The notes beneath the pieces are model-generated. The model was not told where the DNA came from, did not search any database, and saw only the letters and a list, made by a program, of their open reading frames with translations. Both the position numbers and the translations under genes were made by a program. A stretch of DNA of 64,000 nucleotides from Nissolia schottii (taxonomy: Eukaryota > Streptophyta > Magnoliopsida > Fabales > Fabaceae): positions 39,018 to 103,017 of the forward strand of contig QANU01109454.1 of assembly GCA_003254905.1 (NCBI GenBank), written 5' to 3'. Shown piece after piece: positions 28,634 through 41,457 of this stretch. How positions within the stretch are numbered: position 1 is the stretch's first letter; every line of letters begins with the position of its first letter.

Positions 28634-30667
28634 ATCTGAGCTGTTTTATTACAGATTAAACTTTAATTTCACATAATGCAGTTGAATTTAGGCGTATCGC
28701 GTGAACTTTTAAAATGTAAATGTCCTCTGTTTTTCATTACATTAAGAGAAACATTGAATAGTTTCTCCTAATTGAATAGTTAGTTGATAAAATTCACTTT
28801 TATGGTGATTTGTTTAAATTTGATTTGTTAAACTTGTATCCTTACAAAGATGTAATTTTAAATACATTTACTACGGTTAAAAAGTGAAAACTAAAAAATC
28901 TCACAAATCTCAACTATCATTTGGTGAGAAATCGCCTCTTTCATTTTATTCTTTGATGGTGACACCCTCCAAACGAGGAGCATCCTAATTTAAGCAAGTG
29001 TTTCATAAACGGAGAGGAGCATGCTGTTGGTAGTTGGTGCCTTCCATTCCCGAATGCATCAGCATCTGCATCACTATGTTGTTATCTTAGTGAACTTTTG
29101 TGTTAGCAACTTTTTAATGCAAAAAGATAAAAATATCACCATGGTTACATTAATTAATTAACCAGTAACTCAACTCATATAACTGATATCTCTTGGCATG
29201 TACCAAGCAATCTACACAAAAAGTATATTTTGGTCTTTCCGAAGAGCAAGGAGACCTTTTCTTCATAATTAGTCACCAGCACTGAGTAACTGCCCGATGC
29301 CACATATTAAAAATCCATAGATCTGAAATCTTTATTAATTACATGTGCTCCATTATTGTAGCTATCCACCTCTAGACTATATCTAGTTTTATAAATGACC
29401 ATCCTCTACTATGAGTTCCAGGGGGACCACGCATAGAAAATATATGGCCATTTTAAATATTAGGGCGATAAAGAAGTAGTAGCACACTAACACATCAAAA
29501 GTTTCTTTCTCTTTTCTAAAAACTAAAAAAGATTCCTATCCAAAAGGCAAAAACTAAAGGGTAAAATAGTGTTTTTACAGCTGTAGCAGGATCGTGGTTG
29601 CGTTGTTTCATCTATGATACTATGACTTAATTCGAAGTATACTTATCCCTTTATGGGATAAAGCATTCATGGCCAAGGAACCTTATCCTTAACAATGCAT
29701 GCATTTACAATTGTTAACTCAATTACCCAGCTCAGCCTGGAACTCTTTCTTCATAATTTCATTTTCTCGAATCAGCATCGATCGGGTAGAATGCATTGTA
29801 ATGTAGTGCTTCTCACGCTGACTTTAATTTATAACTGAAAATCTGAGTGACATGTACCGGATTAAAAAAATGCAGGGTAGCAATGTGGCAATGCCAACTT
29901 GGGCAAACCAAATCAAAAGAGTTGTGGAGGGAATTAGAGGTTAAACAAAGACTTAAAAGGTAACAAAAAATTTCTTACATCTTGGAATAAGAGTTACTCT
30001 AGGGAGATATCCACCATTAATTTGTTTTTCCCATTCCTTTTCACTCTTTAAACCAATTATACAGGTTAATATATTAGATATATATACTCTTGGGGTACGA
30101 ATTTAATAGGAGGATGTAAAGAATTTTCAAGGGTTGCTTGCATCACTTCTGGGTTTTAATGTATGCCATCTGTGCTGGTGTTCATTGATCACATGAATAG
30201 CTGATTAACAAAAATAAGTTATGACCCGAAAATGAAAAAAAGTTTAAACATAAGAAGTGACCAACCAAGAAATGAACACTCTTTGGACCAAGCAAGGCTT
30301 CATGTGAATAGGATCAATGTTAACTTAAACAAAATTAAACACCAACAGAGTAACCAAAAACAAAAACCAACACATAACTTGAATACCACCAGGCACTTTT
30401 TCTGGTGGGCATCCCTTCAAACTTGGTCAAATCTCAATTGTTTAAACTCAACCTCTATAAGTTACATATGTGCATAAGAAAACCAATCAGAACTATATTT
30501 CTTTTCATCACTTCAATATATTTCACAATTTGTCAGGACAAAATTGATCCGAAATCCAACTCAAAGTGAAAAATCCTATTTCTTGAGGAGCACATGTGAT
30601 AACCTGTTACCAGAAAACTGCTATATGGAACTCATGAAAAGCGATCATTCCCGCCTGCAAATGTTTT
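28634..30667. other. Intergenic, no gene seen
   Basis: AT-rich DNA with only short open frames. The right end (from about 30480) is probably the 3' UTR of the BAP31-like gene on the minus strand. Confidence 0.55.
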
Positions 30668-32360
30668 TTACATATTCTTCTTGGTAGCAGACCGCGTCAA
30701 TCGACCATTGACGGATTGTAATTGGCTGCGGAGCTCCTGGTTTTCCTCGAGTAATCGGCCATACTCAAGAAGGAACCCCTCAGATTGTTTTCTTAGAGCA
30801 GCTATATTACCTTCTGCAACATCTACATCTTCAGTTTTTGAGCGAACTTCAGATTCCAGCCTTTTGAATTCTTCTCTCAATTTGGCTGCTTCTTCCTCCA
30901 TGGCTTTGATTTCTTCCAGATTCGCAACTTTCCCATCTTCTGATCCCCGGGCTTGTTTCTTGACAGCTTCCATGCTCTTTCTTCGAAGACGGAGTTCTCT
31001 TATGTAATGATGCAGTCTGTCTACCATAAGTGCAAGAAAAAGTGCAGCACCTGCACTTAATTCACAAAAGATGATTGATGCTAAATTCTCATCAGAGATC
31101 TCTTAGTCTCAAAAATTCAGAACATTAAGGAAACAAAAGGCCCAAAAAGCTGAAACTCGAAACAGTATATATGTTTTGGATTGGATTAGAACTGTAATTT
31201 CACCTCATAGTCATTTCTCTTAAGATGTGATATTCAATGGCATAAACATTGATACAGGAGCTGCTGGAGCAGGAATCCAGAAATATTGTGTTGTATAAGA
31301 ACAATACAATATGTTGAGATTTTCAGACATGCCTTGAATAATTTTATGTACTAATCAATTAGAATGCATCAAATACGTCCTGTTCATATGAAAGAGACAT
31401 AATACAGTAGAGAAGAGAAGTGGTGCAAATGTGGAAAGAACATTTAGGCCATCAAGGATGAAGAGAAGTTAGAGTATTAAGAGAAGTGGGAAGACCGATG
31501 TAGAATTAACCACAGACTAGTCCATTCTGAACACTGGCCAAAGCGAAAAGAACGAAGGAATTAAGAACAATGTCTTTATCCTTGTGACTCCAATGCTTTC
31601 ACGAGATGAGTTAATACCCTGAAATGTTCAATCAGCAGAGGACCCTGTGTCCTTCATTAACAAGGACTGGACAATATTGCCACGCAAGCTCAGATTTATT
31701 GTAATCCTCAGCTACATAAGCTTAACAGCACAGACAATGGAAACCAAGTAATCTGATTCTTATGAGGGGACACAAATAATAAATCCCTCTCCCAAGGCTC
31801 ACATTTGCCATCTGATTAAGAAGCTCAAGTTTCTCAAACATTAATTCCACTATCCATAACCACAAACCAGTATCAAGCAGCAACAAGCAATCAAATTCAA
31901 TGCAAACACGAATGCTGCATGAATCACACACAATCATCAATTCACCAAGGCCTCACATTTCACTAAGACACCCTCAATAACTCAAAAAATGGCAATGCAA
32001 ATCAATTCACATCAAACTAAAAAACTCCCAACTCACTAAATTGGAACAAAAACAGAACAATCAATGAATACCCATGATTGTTGATTCAAGGAGGTGCTTG
32101 GCCATGAGAACCTGATCGGTGGGGTTGAGAACAGCAGCACCATCCTCGACCCCACGCTTCTGAATCTTGAGAATGCAGTACAAACTGGACAAGAGCACCG
32201 CAAGGACGGTCCCTGCCACACTCTTCACCATGAGGGGTCCTCTGCCTCTCTTTAACCGATCCAAACCCATTATCACAAGCTTCCTCAATGGGGTCTTGAA
32301 CAATAGCGCCCCTATCATCGTTGCCTCCATCAACACCACAATGAACAGCACCTGAATCAT
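30668..32360 (-). CDS. BAP31-like endoplasmic reticulum membrane protein
   Basis: Two exons on the minus strand, 32360-32072 and 31050-30668, joined in phase 1 across a 1,021-bp GT..AG intron; 223 residues. The sequence matches the plant B-cell receptor-associated protein 31-like family. It starts MIQVLFIVVLMEA, then LLFKTPLRKLVIMGLDRLKR, a second hydrophobic span (VAGTVLAVLLSSLYCIL, about residues 47-65), NPTDQVLMAKHLLES, and a third at the exon junction (GAALFLALMVDRLHHYIREL). Residues about 125-215 form a charged coiled coil rich in Glu, Lys and Leu. The protein ends KKNM, a dilysine KKXX retrieval signal for the ER. The family acts as an ER membrane chaperone or cargo receptor and, in animals, in cell-death signalling; the plant role is less defined. 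Confidence 0.93.
31051..32071 (-). other. Intron of the BAP31-like gene
   Basis: 1,021 bp between the two coding exons, with donor G|GTATTC and acceptor GCAG|GT on the minus strand. No nested gene was seen; a 72-codon minus-strand frame inside looks fortuitous. Confidence 0.85.
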
Positions 32361-33996
32361 CTTTGCAGCAAAACAAAAATGACCCCGAAATTCAGAAGCT
32401 TTCAGATCTTTGATTCACACAGGTTTGGATGACAGAGACACAATCCTTATGGGCCCACCGAGAGGTTGTGCATCACTGTCATCAATATTAAAATGGCCAT
32501 ACCAGAATAGAATAAAATATAAATAAAAATGGGATCTTTGATTTGGAAAGATGAAAAGGAGAAAAAGGGGAGTGAGTGTAACAGAAAGAGGAAAAGAAAG
32601 ACCCTTTCAAAAGTTGTGAACGTGAAATGTGAAACAACAATTGAAGGCAAGGCGCAGAGAAAAATTGGGCTTCCACTACACTTCTTTGTTTGCTTCTAAA
32701 AATGTTTTGATGTTTTCTTAGTACAATGGTCCTCCATCTCTCTTAACTTTGTCGCCAATGCTGTCATTTTTCTGATTTTGCTGTCATATTATAGGGATGG
32801 AGTGATGCAGGACAAATCAATTTTTGGTTCTTATGTGTATGCACACTAAACTTTGTTTTGTAGACTAAAACTTGCAAAAAATGTTATATTTTAATAATTA
32901 AAGTAGTTTGCAAATAATGCATGCTTTTTTCTTTAACGAATTCTGCATTACTCAATTACTCTTTTTATCAACTGTTCATATTACATGTTCACAGCATTTT
33001 TACGTTACTCTTTCTGTTATGTTTGGTGAAGTGTAAAGTGAAATGAACAGGTTAAGATTGAGATGAGGACTTAATTACGAGCTATTAATTAATCCATGTG
33101 TTTGAATATGTACTTGGGGAGACATATAATAAAAGTGGTAAAATTCACTTTTATCAGGTGTCTAAATATGAAAAGTTTCTTAGCTAGAGACCATAAAAAT
33201 ATGTGTTTTATATTATTTATTTATATATAATTTTTTTGGTTAAATAACATCAGTGCTTAGTTTAAATGAGCAAGTGAAAGGGACACCTAACAGTTTAGAA
33301 GTTGGGAGTTAATTTGATCAACATTTTCCATTCCTCTGGTTTCTACAAAGGGACCGACCTAGTTAATTCTTTCTGTCTCTGTCACTTGCAGCTGGTAGTA
33401 AACTAGTAATAATAGTCATAACTTTTACCTTATTGTGTGACATGGTAAAACTAAGCAATAAACATCAGCGGGGAAACAAAATTCCAGCGTTTTTACATGA
33501 AGTTATTGCCTAATCTATGCTTTCATTAATCTCCAAACCTGAAGTAACCATAATTTTACCTTTAGGTTTTTTGTTTTTTGTCATTGTTGGTTTTTGGTCA
33601 GAATCATTGCTGTCTAGTTTAGCTAACTTATTTGGGATTGGGGATATTTAGGCTTGGAAGGAACATTTCTTGTAAAACACTTGGATCTGTTGGGCTTCAA
33701 GAGTTGGGATAAGTTAGCAGAATCTAACTAATGTAACCTTCTAGTTAAAAGCTGACAAAAACATAAACTGCGCATAATTTTGATCTACTCATGTTGGACT
33801 CTCCATGTTTGTGACAATGAGTGGTGGGCTCAAACAGGCCAAAGCCCAAAAACCTGTAAAGAGATTGGTTCTTTTGAACAGTCTACAGAGTTTGGTTCTT
33901 AACATGAGATTGGAGTTAATCTTTTTTTTTTTTTTTAGGCCTCAATTTAATATAGAGAAATATTATTTGTATTAATGGATTGTGGGATATTGTGTC
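32361..33996. other. Intergenic: BAP31-like promoter and flank of the Gypsy element
   Basis: The first about 350 bases are the likely 5' UTR and promoter of the BAP31-like gene on the minus strand. The remainder is AT-rich without recognised genes. It includes a run of T near 33922-33938. Confidence 0.5.
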
Positions 33997-34001
33997 CGCT
34001 C

Positions 34002-34699
34002 TTATGCGGAACCTCAAGGATATAAAGATCTTGAAACTCTAACACACACTTTGACTCAGAACAAGGAATGTGATAAAAACCTTCTCTACTGGTAAGGAAC
34101 CTGGCCTTAGAAACATAGATAATTGAGATAAGAGTAAGAAATTGAGAATTACTTTAGAAAGAGATTACCTACTTTCTTGATGTTACAAGCGAAACAAATC
34201 ACTCACCTTACACATACAAAGAGATCACCCTTTGCAAAGAAAGTTTTCTAAAGAGAAAACAATAAAAATTTTCTTCTATACTCATGTTTGTTGAGGTATT
34301 TATAACCTCTCACATTAGGTTGAAATTTAAACTTAAAGAGAAAAATTAAATTTAAACTAAAAAATAAAACAAAAGATAAGCCTAATTTAAACTTAAAATA
34401 AAACAAAAGATAAACATAATTTAAACTAAAATAACTCCCATTATAACAATGGGCCCAACATGACTTGAATAAATTAATCCAAACTCGCCAATAACACAAC
34501 TTTGGACAGTCCACTATCACTAATTGTTGTTTTCACTCATTCTTGATGCATCTCTTCAACAAATGATTTAACCAAATTTTCAGAGCCTTCTTTAATCCTC
34601 TTAGCTCTTACCCTTGTGATGTGTCCCATGGACATGTTACAATTCTCATCCCATCCTCTAGTGTTGAAATGTCTATTTTGCCCTCCTGAGCTTGTATCA
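34002..34699 (-). repeat. Gypsy 3' LTR (left)
   Basis: 698 bp, similar along its length to 39797-40479. In plus orientation it begins TTATGCGGAACCTC and ends CTTGTATCA. The first base pair has drifted from the TG seen in the other LTR. Confidence 0.9.
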
Positions 34700-34713
34700 T
34701 TCCTTCCCTCCTC
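34700..34713 (-). other. Gypsy polypurine tract
   Basis: GAGGAGGGAAGGAA on the minus strand immediately before the 3' LTR. Confidence 0.8.
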
Positions 34714-34871
34714 AAAAAGATTCGTCCTCGAACTCGTATCCATAACAAAAAGAGACAGATCAGAAACATTAAATGAAGCTGAAACGTTATACTCACTTGG
34801 GAGGTCAATCTTGTAGGCATTATCATTTGTCCTTTATAGCACTTGAAATGGACCATCTCCCCTAGCATCAA

Positions 34872-35945
34872 ATTTAGATTTTCTTTGCGTAGGAAATCAT
34901 TCCTTCCTTAGATGTACCCAAACCCAATCACCAGGTTCAAATACAACTTGTTTTCGCCCCTTATTCACTATTTTGACTGTCATTTTGTTTTTCTTCTCAA
35001 TCATTTCACGTGTCTTCATATGTATTGCTTTAACCTTTTCATCCTTGCTTTCATCATCTAAGCTAGCTAGATCACTCAAAGGCAAAGGCATCAAATCCAA
35101 AACAGTTAAAGGATTTAAACCATACACAGTTTCAAATGGAGAAACCTGTAGAAGAATGTACAGTCCTATTATAAGCAAACTCAATAAAAGGCATACAATC
35201 TTCCAAAGTTTTCATCTTAGCAACAACAGCATGGGATAGAGTCCCTAAAACTCTATTCACTACTTCACTTTGCCCATCAGTTTGTGGGTGACAAGTAGTG
35301 GAATATAACAATTTAGTTCCCAACTTACCCCATGCCACCTTCCAAAAATGACTCAAAAATTTCACATCATGGTCCGAAACAATTGTCTTAGGGACACCAT
35401 GCAATCGCACAACCTCTTTAAAGAACAAGTTAGCAATATTTGTAGCATTATCAGTTTTGTTGCATGTAATAAAATGTTTCATTTTGTTAAACCTATCAAC
35501 AATAACAAATATGATATCCCTACCTTTCTTAGTCTTAAGGCAATCCAAGAATAAAATCCATTGATATGTCAATCTAAGGATGAGTAGGAACAGGCAGAGG
35601 TGTATATAAACCATGTGGCATAGACTTAGATTTAACTTGCTTACATGCAATGCATCTAGCACAAATTCTCTCAACATCCTTTCGAATGTGAGGCCAGAAA
35701 AAATGTTCAAACAACAATGTCAAAGTCTTATGCACACCAAAATGACCCATCAAGCCACCACTATATGATTCTCTAACAAGCAATTCTCTAATAGAAAAAA
35801 TCGGCACACAAATCTTATTACCACGAAACAGAAAACCTTCATGCTTATAGAATTTGTTAAAGGTGCCATGGTCACATGAAGCATAGATATCAGAGAAATC
35901 AGAATCAGTTGCATACAAATCTTTCAATTGCTCAAATCCTAACAA
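34872..35945 (-). pseudogene. Gypsy integrase, broken
   Basis: The minus-strand frames 35945-35574, 35710-35132 and 35184-34897 together carry an integrase. First comes a zinc-binding part with HFGVHKTL and CARCIAC, then a catalytic core with [19 protein letters not shown] and GQSEVVNR, which hold the D, D, E triad. The C-terminal piece FEPGDWVWVHLRKE is typical of plant Gypsy elements. Frame changes near 35580 and 35140 break it. Confidence 0.88.
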
Positions 35946-36084
35946 CTTAAAAGCAAGTGTAGTGATTAAAGCATACCTTCGAGATAAAGAATCAACAACT
36001 ACATTCTCTTAACCTTGACTATAGGCAATCACATAAGGGAAAGTTTCAATGAACTCCACCTATTTAGCATGCCTTTTGTTTTAC

Positions 36085-36378
36085 TTACCTTGCCCCCTTA
36101 AGGTGCTTTAAAGATTCATGATCAGTGTGAACCACAAACTCTTTTGGTAGCACATAATGTTGCCAAACTTCTAAAGCTCGAACCGAGGCATACAATTCCT
36201 TGTCATAGGTACAATACTTGAGTTGGGCACCCTTAAATTTCTCACTAAAGGACACAATGAGACGTTTTTTCTGCATAAAAACATCACATATACCTACCCT
36301 AGAGGCATCATATTCAATCTCAAAAGCCTTATCAAAACAAGGCAAAACAAGGATAGGAGTAAAACATAAATAATCCAT
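36085..36378 (-). pseudogene. Gypsy RNase H fragment
   Basis: The segment contains [12 protein letters not shown], then [21 protein letters not shown] and [13 protein letters not shown], the usual Gypsy RNase H blocks. It is separated from the reverse transcriptase by stops. Confidence 0.85.
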
Positions 36379-36552
36379 TAAAGTATTGAAAGAAAGTTAT
36401 TGTTCCTCTCCCCATTTAAACCCAACCTCCTTTTTAATGACCTCAATCAAAAGAGCAGCAATGGTAGAGAAGTTTTTCACAAATCTTCTATAAAAACCTG
36501 CTAAACCATGAAAAATGCTTACCTCATAAACACTTCTAGGTGTTGGCCATTC

Positions 36553-37186
36553 TCAAATAGCCTTTACCTTTTCCTCATCAACCTCAATGCCATGTGCACT
36601 CACGACAAAGCCAAGAAACCCAACTTTATCATTGCAAAATATGCACTTCTTACGGTTGACATACAATTTCTCTTTCCTAAGAACTTCTGAAACAGTCTTG
36701 ACATGTAATATGTGATCATCCAAACATTGACTATAAATTAGGATATCATCAAACAACCACAAACTTACCTAGAAAATCTCGTAAATCATGGTTCATCAAA
36801 CACATGAAAGTACTAGGTGCATTAGTTAAGCCAAATGGCATAACCAACGACTCATATAAACCGTATTTTGTTTTAAACGCAGTCTTCCACTCATCCCCTA
36901 GCTTTATTCTAATCGTTATCTTGTTGACTGCACGACAATCCACATACATCCTCCAATTTTCATCTTTCTTTGGAACCAACAAAACATGGACAACATATGG
37001 AATCATGCTTTCCCTCACGTACCCTTTAGCCATAAGTTTATCCACTTGCCTTTGAAGCTCCTTTGTCTCTTTGGGATCACTTCTATAGGATGGCCTATAA
37101 AAAATGCTAGTTCTAGGTACAAAATCAATTTGGTGCTCAATTCCTGTCATGGGTGGTAACCCCCTCGGCACCTTATTTGTGAACAC
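36553..37186 (-). pseudogene. Gypsy reverse transcriptase, broken
   Basis: The frame 37186-36749 carries [41 protein letters not shown] and [15 protein letters not shown] frameshift near 36765 moves the catalytic FDDILIYS block into the frame 36762-36553, which ends with the IFCNDKVGFLGFVVSAHGI segment. Confidence 0.9.
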
Positions 37187-37467
37187 ATCACCAAATTCCT
37201 ACAATAAAGAAACAAAATAGCTAGTCAAATTTGGGTTAATTTCAGTTTTAGAGAGTAAAACGTCCCTAAACCAAATCATAATTAAAATTCTGTTGTCTAA
37301 TATAACACCCTTTAGTTCTCTCTTTTTTGTATAAAAACATTGTTTGCTCTCAACTTTTCCACTATGTTCTTTTTCCTCAAATTTTTCTTTCTCTTTCTTC
37401 TTCTCCCTTTTTTCACTCCTCTCTTTGTTTTCTCTCTCCATTGGGCCTTTTTCATTATTCTTTTCAC

Positions 37468-38283
37468 TCATGGCCTCTTTTCTCTCTTTTTTTTTATTAT
37501 CTCACTTCCCAATTTCCCAAGAGAAGATTGTTGGATTTTCACTTGATTAAGGTACACTTCTTTGGCCGATAACGATGCGAGAGTGATCTTGTGACCATTA
37601 TGCTCAAAAGAATAGCTATTCTTGTACCCATCATGCAGTACACACCTATCAAATTGCCATGGCTTTCCTAACAATAGATGACTGGCTTGCATGGGCACTG
37701 CATCGCATACCACCTCATCATTATATTTTTCAATAGAGAATGCAACCACCACCTGTTTAGTGACCTTTATTTCGCCACTATCATTCAACCACTGCAACCT
37801 ATATGGATTAGGATGCTTGTTACTTGTCAGCCCCAACTTCTTAACTAGAGTAGTACTAGCTACATTGGTGCAACTCCCCCCATCAATAATCAAACTGCAC
37901 ACCTTTCCACCAACTAAGCATCTAGTGTGAAAAATGTTTTCTCTTTTTTCTAAGCTATCCACCTTAACTTGCAAGTTCAATGCACGCCTAGCAACAAGAG
38001 ATTCACCATGAACAACATACTCTACATCCTCATCATTATCAGAACAATCTTCTAAAGATGGCATGTCATCATCACTATCAGATTCACCATCAGATTCGAA
38101 TACTATCTCATTTCCTTTAATGACCATGATTCTCTTATTTGGGCATTCAAAAGCATAATGGCCCAAACCTTGACACTTGAAGCACTTAATTTCTTTATGC
38201 TTAGGAGGGGCATCAAAAGAATATAAATTAGAAGTACCTTTTTTATTGTGAAGATTTGAATCCTTCTTCTTCATTGTATCCAT
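37468..38283 (-). pseudogene. Gypsy gag C-terminus and protease
   Basis: An open frame with a zinc knuckle CFKCQGLGHYAFEC, an acidic stretch (DGESDSDDDMPSLEDCSDND) and a retropepsin-like segment SLIIDGGSCTNVAST, in which the usual DSG reads DGG. MQASHLLLGKPWQFDR is also typical of this plant Gypsy group. It ends at a stop within a Lys/Arg-rich region (37468). Confidence 0.87.
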
Positions 38284-39150
38284 ATCCTTTTCCTTGGAAT
38301 CTAATCCCCTATCCTTCTTTGTATCATCTTGTTTAGGTCACCTTGACCCCCACTTTGAGTTGGAATTCGAAAACTCCTTGATTGTCCTCCTTTGACTTTG
38401 TTTCCTTTCGACCTTCATTGCCAAGTTAACCAAATCTTCCATCTTCACTCCACCACATCTGCAATTTCCTTGTTCAGACCATTCAGGAATTGCGTCATAG
38501 TAACTTCCATGTCCTTCTCTATATTAGATTTGATCATGAGCATCTCCATCTCCTTGACCGTCTTCCACCAATTTTGAACCTTCAGTGAGCCTTTGTAACT
38601 TCTTGTGCACGTCCCTATAGTGGTAAGAAGGCACGAATCTCTTCTTCATCACTTGCTTAATCTTTTCCCAAGTCTCAATAGGATGTTTACCATATCTCTT
38701 TCTGGACTTGACTAACTCATCCCACTAAGCTAATGCATAATCTGAAAACTCTACTGAAACCAATTTCACTTTCTTTTCTTTAGCATAATTGTGGCAAACA
38801 AAGATCATCTCCACCTTCCTTTCCCACTCCAAGTAAGCTTCAACATCGTTTCTTCCCTTGAATTGTGGTATTTGCATCTTGATAGAATTTATGTTGCTAT
38901 CCCTTCTCACTTTATTCTCAGTTTTCCTATTCCTGAATGAGTTGACTTCATCAGACTCCTCGTCAGACTAATCATGGATAGGATCAATGTGTTGTTTATA
39001 TCTTGGATTACCATTCTTGCTACTTTTGGACAAAGTATGAGTCACCTCTTTTCTCCATTCTTCTATCTTATCAAATTTATTATTCAACTTGTTAAATTCA
39101 ACTACAAATGCGCGGTTCATAACCTTTATATCTGGTACTTCGTCAGCCAT
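38284..39150 (-). pseudogene. Gypsy gag N-terminal half, broken
   Basis: Starts at MADEVPDIKVMNRAF on the minus strand and is interrupted by stops at about 38968 and 38725. The core gag segment IPQFKGRNDVEAYLEWERKV lies at about 38880-38820. Confidence 0.8.
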
Positions 39151-39781
39151 TTAAATTAACCTGAAAAAGAAAGAAAAGAAAAAAATAAAGTAAAAGGACC
39201 TCACCACTCTTCTCACTTGTATCCACTCAAAAGATGTACACTAGTGTTTGCACTCAAGTCGACTTTTACCCTCTTTTGTGCTTATCACTCTTGCCTTTTA
39301 CCCCTCTTGATTACTTTAGGATGTTGCACTTCAAAAATTAAGTCAAACTCAAGTAAGGCAAATCCCTAAATAATATGAGAATAAAGATTGAGAGACCCAA
39401 AAAAAAAGATTCAAGACTAGAATTAAAGGGCACAAAAAGTGGCAAAGAGACAAATTAAAATGATTTAGAATAGAATAATGATACAATAATTATTTACTTT
39501 TAATGAGATCAATAAGGAGAAAAATAAAATTGTACTCAAACCAAATTAACTAAGAAAAAACACCATTCAAATAGGAAAGAATGACGTTGTTGTGTTGCTG
39601 TGCACTTGGTATTTTTTTTTGCTCGCAAACGCTGCCTTGGTTTTTGCATTTTTTTTTTTTTTTGCGTTTTGCTTTCTTTTCTTTTTTTGTTTTCTATGAC
39701 AGTTCCCCACCCCCTTTCTTTTAAAAAAAAAATCTGAACCAAAACAATAAAGATAGATAAATAGGAATTTATTTAAACCTT

Positions 39782-39796
39782 GCTACTTATATCAAA
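39782..39796 (-). other. Gypsy primer-binding site, degenerate
   Basis: TTGATATAAGTAGCA on the minus strand follows the 5' LTR. It resembles the initiator Met tRNA site TTGGTATCAGAGC with several changes. Confidence 0.45.
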
Positions 39797-40479
39797 TGAT
39801 GTGGAATCTCAAGGATATAAAGATCCCAAAACCCCATCACATACTTTGATTCGGAACAAGGAATTAGATAAAAACTATCCCTACTAAACCCCTAAGGAAT
39901 TAGCTTCCCTTAAAAACGTAGATAATTGGGATAAGAGCAAAAAATTGATAATTACCTTAGAAAAAGTTTACCCAATTTTTTGATGTAATAAACAAAATAA
40001 ATCACTTACCTTGCACACACAAAGATATCACCCCTTTCCAAAGAAAGTTTTCTAAAAGAAAACAATAAAAATTTCATTCATCAAAAGTTTTTTCTATACT
40101 CATGTTTGTTGAGGTATTTATAACCAGCTCTCACAATTAGTTGAAATTTAAACTTAAAGAGAAACTAAATTTAAACTAAAAAATAAAACAAAAGATAAAC
40201 TTAATTTAAACTAAAATAACTCTCATAGGAATGGGCCCAACATGACTTGAATAGATTAATCCAAATTCGCCAATAATAAAATTGAGCGGCCCACTATCAT
40301 TGATTGGCGTCTTGACATATTATTGATTTATCTCTTCAACAAATGATTTAGCCAAATTTTTTAAGCATTCTTTAATTCTCTTAGCTCTCGCCCTTATGAT
40401 GGGTCACATGGGCATGTTACAATTCTCATATTGTCCTCTAGTGTTGAAATGTCTATTTTGCCCTCTTGAACTCATATCA
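39797..40479 (-). repeat. Gypsy 5' LTR (right)
   Basis: 683 bp with TG..CA ends (plus strand TGATGTGG...CATATCA), the better preserved of the two LTR termini. Confidence 0.9.
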
Positions 40480-40484
40480 TGCTC

Positions 40485-41457
40485 ACTAATGATTTATCAA
40501 TGAATGAGATTTTGATAAGGTGTATGTATCATTAAAATTTTATTAAATCATAAATTTTAATGAGTCGACACACTGTCCATAAAGTAATGAGTCCAAATAA
40601 ATAACTCTCTTCGAAAGAGTACTATTATAGGATTTATTGTGAGACTGCACCAATTCACACTATATCTATCATTCGATGAAATTGTATTGTGACTCACTTC
40701 TCAAAAGAATCTCATCCAATAATAACTTTAACTAGAGTGTGAGTCGACATGATATCTCAAAATCATCAAATAAGTACACATACCATTTTTTTTTTTGGGT
40801 CTCGTTCTACATTATACCATCCCCAATAGAATGATAATGCTGCTTAACACTAAACGATGCAAATGCTGTTCCATATGGTCTTTTTAAGCATTCTCATTTA
40901 ATCTAATTGACATTGTACAACGAAAACCTATTCAGAATACAAGCACCAAAACGTGAGAATGTCAGTTGTCCAACTGTCAAGTTTAATGACAATTTAAATT
41001 CTTTGTCGTGATGTTTCTTGGGTAGAGTGGCAAAGAGATACCAAATCAAAAGAAACAGAAATAGACAAGATTAGAAAAGAGCTAACCAAATCAATCACGT
41101 GGGCTTTCCCTAGTTTAGTAATTGTTTTTATCTTGCACTTTGTTTCCATTACCGTGGATACAATGCGAGAGACAATGCAGAAATGGCACACATGAACATG
41201 ATTGAGTATCAAAAAAATGATTAGCTCCGCATCCAAGTTTACAGTTGGTTGAACCAGCATGATGAATAATAATATGAGCAAACTTAAACTTTAGAAACTT
41301 TCATTTACAAAAAAAATATGATAGTTAGTAGTAGTACTTGTACACATGGTAACAATCACACTAGGGAGAAAGCTTTATTCTCTATAGTGAGTCGACCACA
41401 GAATCTAGTATATTTTAGATAACGATGATTTTGATTAAAAAAAAAATAATAACAACA
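40485..41457. other. Intergenic
   Basis: AT-rich DNA without a recognised gene. The right end includes the likely 3' UTR of the minus-strand gene at 41458. Confidence 0.5.

Larger units (their letters stand above)
34002..40479 (-). mobile_element. Degenerate Ty3/Gypsy LTR retrotransposon
   Basis: Two direct LTRs (34002-34699 and 39797-40479) enclose a minus-strand gag-pol. Flanks CGCTC (33997-34001) and TGCTC (40480-40484) are a 4/5 match, fitting a decayed 5-bp duplication. On the minus strand the 5' LTR starts TGATATGAG. The polypurine tract GAGGAGGGAAGGAA lies next to the 3' LTR. Order on the minus strand is gag, zinc knuckle, protease, reverse transcriptase, RNase H, integrase, the Gypsy order. 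Several stops and frameshifts split the coding part into at least seven frames. The LTRs differ at many sites and by indels, so the insertion is older than the Copia one. Confidence 0.94.

Noticed and set aside
30681-31007. 108-codon plus-strand frame opposite BAP31-like exon 2
   Set aside because: Shadow of the coiled-coil coding exon on the minus strand.
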